From positions 1-25,954 of the forward strand of contig JAZQFQ010000104.1 of NCBI GenBank assembly GCA_045539595.1: a stretch of DNA of 25,954 nucleotides, read 5' to 3'. The notes beneath the pieces were generated by a model. It was not told the DNA's origin. It was given only the letters and a program-made list of their open reading frames with translations, and searched no databases. Numbering within the stretch: the first letter of the stretch is position 1; each line of letters begins with the position of its first letter. This document shows, piece after piece, positions 22,469-25,954 of the stretch. This stretch comes from SIG701 sp045539595 (lineage in GTDB: Bacteria > Bacillota > Clostridia > Oscillospirales > CAG-272). The position numbers and the translations under genes were made by a program.

Positions 22469-23182
22469 TTATTCTAATTCTATTGTTGCCACATGCGGTC
22501 TATGGTCTGATGAAACGATTTCGGGGATGTCTGCGCAGTGCACCTTTATATCCTTGCTGACAAATATGTAGTCAATTTTTTTCCGGGGGGTGTCTGACGG
22601 GAAACTTAATTTGGGAGATGAAAAATACTGTGCTGTGTCGCAGAGCTTCTGCATAATTGGCTGAAGGATTGGATTGTCCGGCTCCATATTAAAGTCGCCC
22701 ATCAGCACACAACGGTGTTCCGGCATATGGGAAATTACCGTTCTTACGGCGTTTTCCTGCTCATCCGGATTGAGTCCGAAATGGCTTACCAGAACGTGAA
22801 GATCGCTTCCCACATCGATTGTTGCTTTCAAAAGGCAGCGGGTTTCGTAATATCCGTCATATTTTTGGGGCTCCGGATTGGGAATCAGTATGGTTTCCGC
22901 GGCCAGTATGGGGTAGCGGGAAATCAGTGCATTTCCGTACGGGTTTGCGCCGCCAAAACGAATCGCTTCCGCAAAATAGTAATAACGGTAGCCCAGTTTT
23001 TCGGCAATGATTTTTGTTTGGGCCTCGTACGCCGGGTCTTGACTTTGATCACGCATTTCCTGAAATCCAATGATATCCGCTTCACACTGTTTGATGGTAT
23101 CTGCCATGATATCAAAATCTATTTTCCGTGTCACATAATTCAAGCAGTGCTGTGTATTGTAGCTCATCAGTTTTATTTTCAT
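22469..23182 (-). CDS. Endonuclease/exonuclease/phosphatase (EEP) family protein
   Basis: This 237-residue protein has the EEP (DNase I/Mg-dependent phosphodiesterase) core motifs in order: MSYNTQHC (metal-site Asn), ADIIGFQEMRD (catalytic Glu), GNALISRYPI, LVSHFGL (His), LMGDFNMEPDNP (Asp and Asn), KIDYIFVS and SSDHRPHVATIEL (terminal Asp-His pair). The whole protein is one such domain without signal peptide, so it acts in the cytosol on a phosphodiester or phosphomonoester. Whether the substrate is DNA, RNA, a sphingomyelin-like lipid or an inositol phosphate cannot be told. ATG 23182 is preferred over ATG 23188, because GGGGG lies at ideal distance from 23182 but abuts 23188. It has its own promoter and sits between two copies of the terminator repeat. 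Confidence 0.88.
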   Translation of the reverse strand: MKIKLMSYNTQHCLNYVTRKIDFDIMADTIKQCEADIIGFQEMRDQSQDPAYEAQTKIIAEKLGYRYYYFAEAIRFGGANPYGNALISRYPILAAETILIPNPEPQKYDGYYETRCLLKATIDVGSDLHVLVSHFGLNPDEQENAVRTVISHMPEHRCVLMGDFNMEPDNPILQPIMQKLCDTAQYFSSPKLSFPSDTPRKKIDYIFVSKDIKVHCADIPEIVSSDHRPHVATIELE

Positions 23183-23218
23183 GATCATTCCCCCAAAATG
23201 CGCAGTGGTAGTATGTTC

Positions 23219-23247
23219 ATTATACTATGTTCTTGCTTGAAAAGCAA
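23219..23247 (-). promoter_or_regulatory. Promoter of the EEP-family gene
   Basis: On the minus strand TTGCTT (plus 23242-23247), a 17-bp spacer and a perfect TATAAT (plus 23219-23224) lie 36 bp before the start codon. Confidence 0.8.
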
Positions 23248-23255
23248 CGGTATAC

Positions 23256-23301
23256 AAAAATCCCCGCCGATGACTCGGCGGGGATTCATTATTTGGTTTT
23301 C
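23256..23301 (-). terminator. Terminator repeat, copy 2 (after the PPDK gene)
   Basis: This is the same 12-bp GC-rich stem as copy 1, followed on the minus strand by TTTTTG. It lies 70 bp after the PPDK stop. The stretch CACCCCTACGC (23324-23334) next to it resembles the 3' end of the MITE-like element near 22405. Confidence 0.88.
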
Positions 23302-23370
23302 TCTACCCTCGTGGGATAGCTCCACCCCTACGCTGCAAAAGCGCCGAGGATGGGAGCAGGCACTGCCTGC

Positions 23371-25954
23371 TTACTTATTGCTGATAGCAGCCTGTGCTGC
23401 AGCCAGACGAGCGATCGGCACACGGAAGGGAGAGCAGGATACATAGTCAAGACCGATCTTGTGGCAGAACTCAACGGAAGTCGGGTCACCGCCATGCTCA
23501 CCGCAGATACCTACATGGAGGTTCGGGTTTACGGGACGGCCCAGGGAGATGGCCATGTTCATCAGCTTGCCAACGCCAACCTGATCCAGCTTAGCGAAGG
23601 GATCGTTCTCGAAGATCTTGGTCTCGTAGTATGCTTCCAGGAACTTACCGGCATCGTCACGGGAGAAGCCGTAGGTCATCTGAGTCAGGTCGTTGGTACC
23701 GAAGCAGAAGAAGTCTGCGTTGGCAGCGATCTCGTCAGCGGTCAGGCATGCGCGAGGAATCTCGATCATGGTACCAACTTCGTATGCGAGCTCTACGCCT
23801 GCAGCAGCGATCTCAGCGTCAGCAGTCTCAACAACTACCTTCTTAACGAACTTCAATTCCTTCACGTCGCCTACCAGAGGAATCATGATCTCGGGCTTAA
23901 CGTTCCAGTCAGCGTGCGCCTTCTTCACGTTGATAGCAGCGCGGATAACGGCTGCGGTCTGCATCTTAGCGATTTCGGGATAGGTTACTGCCAGACGGCA
24001 TCCACGGTGACCCATCATGGGGTTGAACTCGTGGAGGGAAGCGATGATGGCCTTGATGGTCTCAACGGACTTGCCCTGTGCCTTAGCCAGTGCAGCGATG
24101 TCAGCTTCCTCAGTGGGAACGAACTCGTGCAGCGGGGGATCCAGGAAACGGATGCAAACAGGAGTACCCTCGAGAGCCTCGTACAGAGCCTCGAAGTCAG
24201 CCTGCTGCATGGGCAGGATCTTAGCCAGAGCAACTTCGCGCTCAGCCACGGTCTCGGAACAGATCATTTCGCGGAATGCGTCGATTCTGCCCTCGCCGAA
24301 GAACATGTGCTCGGTACGGCAGAGGCCGATACCCTCAGCGCCCAGCTCGCGAGCCTTCTTAGCGTCGGTAGGAGTATCTGCATTGGTGCGAACCTTCAGG
24401 GTACGGAACTTGTCAGCCCAACCCATGATGGTGCCGAAGTTGCCGGAGATCTCAGCGTCAACGGTGGGGATGATACCGTCGTAGATCTTACCGGTGGAAC
24501 CGTCGATGGAGATGAAGTCGCCCTCGTGGTAGGTCTTGCCTGCCAGATCGAACTTCTTGTTCTCCTCATCCATCTTGATCTCGCCGCAGCCGGAAACGCA
24601 GCACTTACCCATACCACGGGCAACAACGGCTGCGTGGGAGGTCATACCGCCGCGAACGGTCAGAATACCCTGAGCGGCCTTCATACCCTCGATATCCTCG
24701 GGGGAGGTCTCAAGACGAACCAGAACTACCTTCTCGCCCTTAGCAGCCCATTCCTTAGCGTCCTCAGCGGAGAAGACAACCTTACCGCAGGCAGCGCCGG
24801 GGGATGCGCCCAGACCCTTGCCGGCTACGTTGGCAGCCTTCAGAGCCTTTGCGTCGAACTGGGGATGGAGAAGGGTATCCAGGTTACGGGGATCGATCAT
24901 CAGAACAGCCTCTTCCTCGGTCTTGTGGCCCTCAGCTACGAGGTCAACAGCGATCTGGAGAGCAGCCTGTGCGGTTCTCTTACCGTTTCTGGTCTGGAGC
25001 ATGTAGAGCTTCTCGTTCTCAACGGTGAACTCCATGTCCTGCATATCGTGATAGTGGTTCTCCAGGATCTGGCAAACCTCAACAAACTGCTTGTATGCTG
25101 CGGGGAACTTCTCTGCCATCTGAGCGATGGGCATGGGAGTACGAACACCTGCAACTACGTCCTCGCCCTGTGCGTTGGTCAGGAACTCACCCATGAGCTT
25201 CTTCTCGCCGGTTGCGGGGTCACGGGTAAATGCTACGCCGGTACCGCAGTCGTCACCCATGTTACCGAATGCCATTGCCTGTACGTTAACGGCAGTACCC
25301 CAAGAGTAGGGGATATCGTTGTCGCGGCGGTAAACGTTCGCACGGGGGTTGTCCCAGGAACGGAATACGGCCTTAACGGCGCCGATGAGCTGCTCCTTAG
25401 GATCGGTCGGGAAATCTGCACCGATCTTGGCCTTGTACTCAGCCTTGAACTGGTTAGCCAGCTCCTTCAGATCGTCCGCGTTCAATTCAACGTCCTGAGT
25501 AACGCCCTTTTCTTCCTTCATCTTGTCGATGAGTTCCTCGAAGTACTTCTTGCCGACTTCCATAACCACGTCGGAGTACATCTGGATAAAGCGGCGGTAG
25601 CAGTCATAAGCCCAACGAGCGTTGCCGGACTTCTTTGCCAGAACCTCAACAACCTCTTCGTTCAGACCCAGGTTCAAAATGGTATCCATCATACCGGGCA
25701 TGGAAGCTCTTGCGCCGGAACGAACGGAAACGAGAAGGGGATTCTCCTTATCGCCGAACTTCTTGCCGGTGATCTCTTCCATCTTAACGATGTATTCCAT
25801 GATCTGAGCCATGATCTCATCGTTGATCTGTCTGCCATCCTCATAGTACTGAGTGCAGGCCTCGGTGCTGATAGTGAAGCCCTGGGGAACGGGGAGACCG
25901 ATCTTGGTCATCTCAGCCAGGTTTGCACCTTTACCGCCCAGAAGCTCACGCATG
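23371..25954 (-). CDS. ppdK: Pyruvate, phosphate dikinase (5' end beyond the window)
   Basis: At least 860 residues are present; family members have about 875, so roughly 14 N-terminal residues lie past the window edge and the first Met seen here is internal. The enzyme interconverts pyruvate, ATP and phosphate with PEP, AMP and pyrophosphate, and works in pyrophosphate-based glycolysis or gluconeogenesis of anaerobes. Landmarks are GGKGANLAEMTKIGLPVPQG (ATP-grasp start), SVRSGARASMPGMMDTILNLG, the phosphohistidine motif GGMTSHAAVVARGMGK (His codon at plus 24634-24636), CRTEHMF, and the C-terminal PEP-site motif CGEHGGDP with the catalytic Cys (codon at plus 23503-23505). All three domains are complete. 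Strong, uniform codon bias suggests high expression. It ends in LAAAQAAISNK with a terminator downstream. Confidence 0.97.
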   Translation of the reverse strand, partial: MRELLGGKGANLAEMTKIGLPVPQGFTISTEACTQYYEDGRQINDEIMAQIMEYIVKMEEITGKKFGDKENPLLVSVRSGARASMPGMMDTILNLGLNEEVVEVLAKKSGNARWAYDCYRRFIQMYSDVVMEVGKKYFEELIDKMKEEKGVTQDVELNADDLKELANQFKAEYKAKIGADFPTDPKEQLIGAVKAVFRSWDNPRANVYRRDNDIPYSWGTAVNVQAMAFGNMGDDCGTGVAFTRDPATGEKKLMGEFLTNAQGEDVVAGVRTPMPIAQMAEKFPAAYKQFVEVCQILENHYHDMQDMEFTVENEKLYMLQTRNGKRTAQAALQIAVDLVAEGHKTEEEAVLMIDPRNLDTLLHPQFDAKALKAANVAGKGLGASPGAACGKVVFSAEDAKEWAAKGEKVVLVRLETSPEDIEGMKAAQGILTVRGGMTSHAAVVARGMGKCCVSGCGEIKMDEENKKFDLAGKTYHEGDFISIDGSTGKIYDGIIPTVDAEISGNFGTIMGWADKFRTLKVRTNADTPTDAKKARELGAEGIGLCRTEHMFFGEGRIDAFREMICSETVAEREVALAKILPMQQADFEALYEALEGTPVCIRFLDPPLHEFVPTEEADIAALAKAQGKSVETIKAIIASLHEFNPMMGHRGCRLAVTYPEIAKMQTAAVIRAAINVKKAHADWNVKPEIMIPLVGDVKELKFVKKVVVETADAEIAAAGVELAYEVGTMIEIPRACLTADEIAANADFFCFGTNDLTQMTYGFSRDDAGKFLEAYYETKIFENDPFAKLDQVGVGKLMNMAISLGRPVNPNLHVGICGEHGGDPTSVEFCHKIGLDYVSCSPFRVPIARLAAAQAAISNK

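Overview
The window reads as a chromosomal segment of a Gram-positive anaerobe of the class Clostridia. An Oscillospirales- or Christensenellales-like gut lineage is an inference, not proven. The grounds are a PPDK gene, an SLH-anchored giant surface protein, a peptidase U32/uppP/RlmD-type operon, sigma-A-like promoters (several with a perfect TATAAT) and intrinsic terminators. Most genes are fairly GC-rich and avoid the codons TTA, CTA and TCA so strongly that long reverse-strand ORFs open opposite them in codon register. Two AT-richer genes (3289-3639 and 5221-6204) do use TTA and look like later arrivals.

Layout. Positions 1-5108 (+) hold a compact, partly translationally coupled run: the tail of an unidentified gene, a U32-family Fe-S protein, undecaprenyl-diphosphatase, a TRAM-less 23S rRNA m5U methyltransferase-like protein, a small unknown protein, a membrane-anchored propeller-like protein and a GNAT acetyltransferase, closed by a terminator. 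Next comes an isolated AT-rich unknown gene (5221-6204) with its own extended -10 promoter and terminator. Positions 6359-9255 form a divergent pair. On the minus strand is one polypeptide joining a phosphomannomutase-like HAD phosphatase to an AraM-type sn-glycerol-1-phosphate dehydrogenase. On the plus strand is a DeoR-family repressor. The 224-bp gap between them has opposed promoters, a perfect 20-bp palindrome and a related inverted repeat. An XRE regulator (9291-10418, minus) shares a bidirectional terminator with deoR.

Positions 10608-20159 (minus) encode a 3183-residue secreted protein: signal peptide, vWA domain, about six copies of a ~955-nt (about 318-residue) super-repeat built of alternating MucBP-like and InlB/Listeria-Bacteroides-like modules, a pilin-like beta domain and SLH motifs. 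Upstream of it lie a small Cys-rich protein and a regulator with DNA-binding domains at both ends (HTH_17 and LuxR). Then come an EEP-family phosphodiesterase or nuclease gene between two copies of a 46-nt repeat that forms a terminator, and the truncated 5' part of the PPDK gene at the window edge.

The most unusual elements are the HAD-G1PDH fusion with its self-contained regulatory region, and the giant modular surface protein. A 10-bp palindromic core, CGCATATGCG, recurs upstream of two different regulators. The 22.2-23.3 kb stretch is rich in extragenic repeats.
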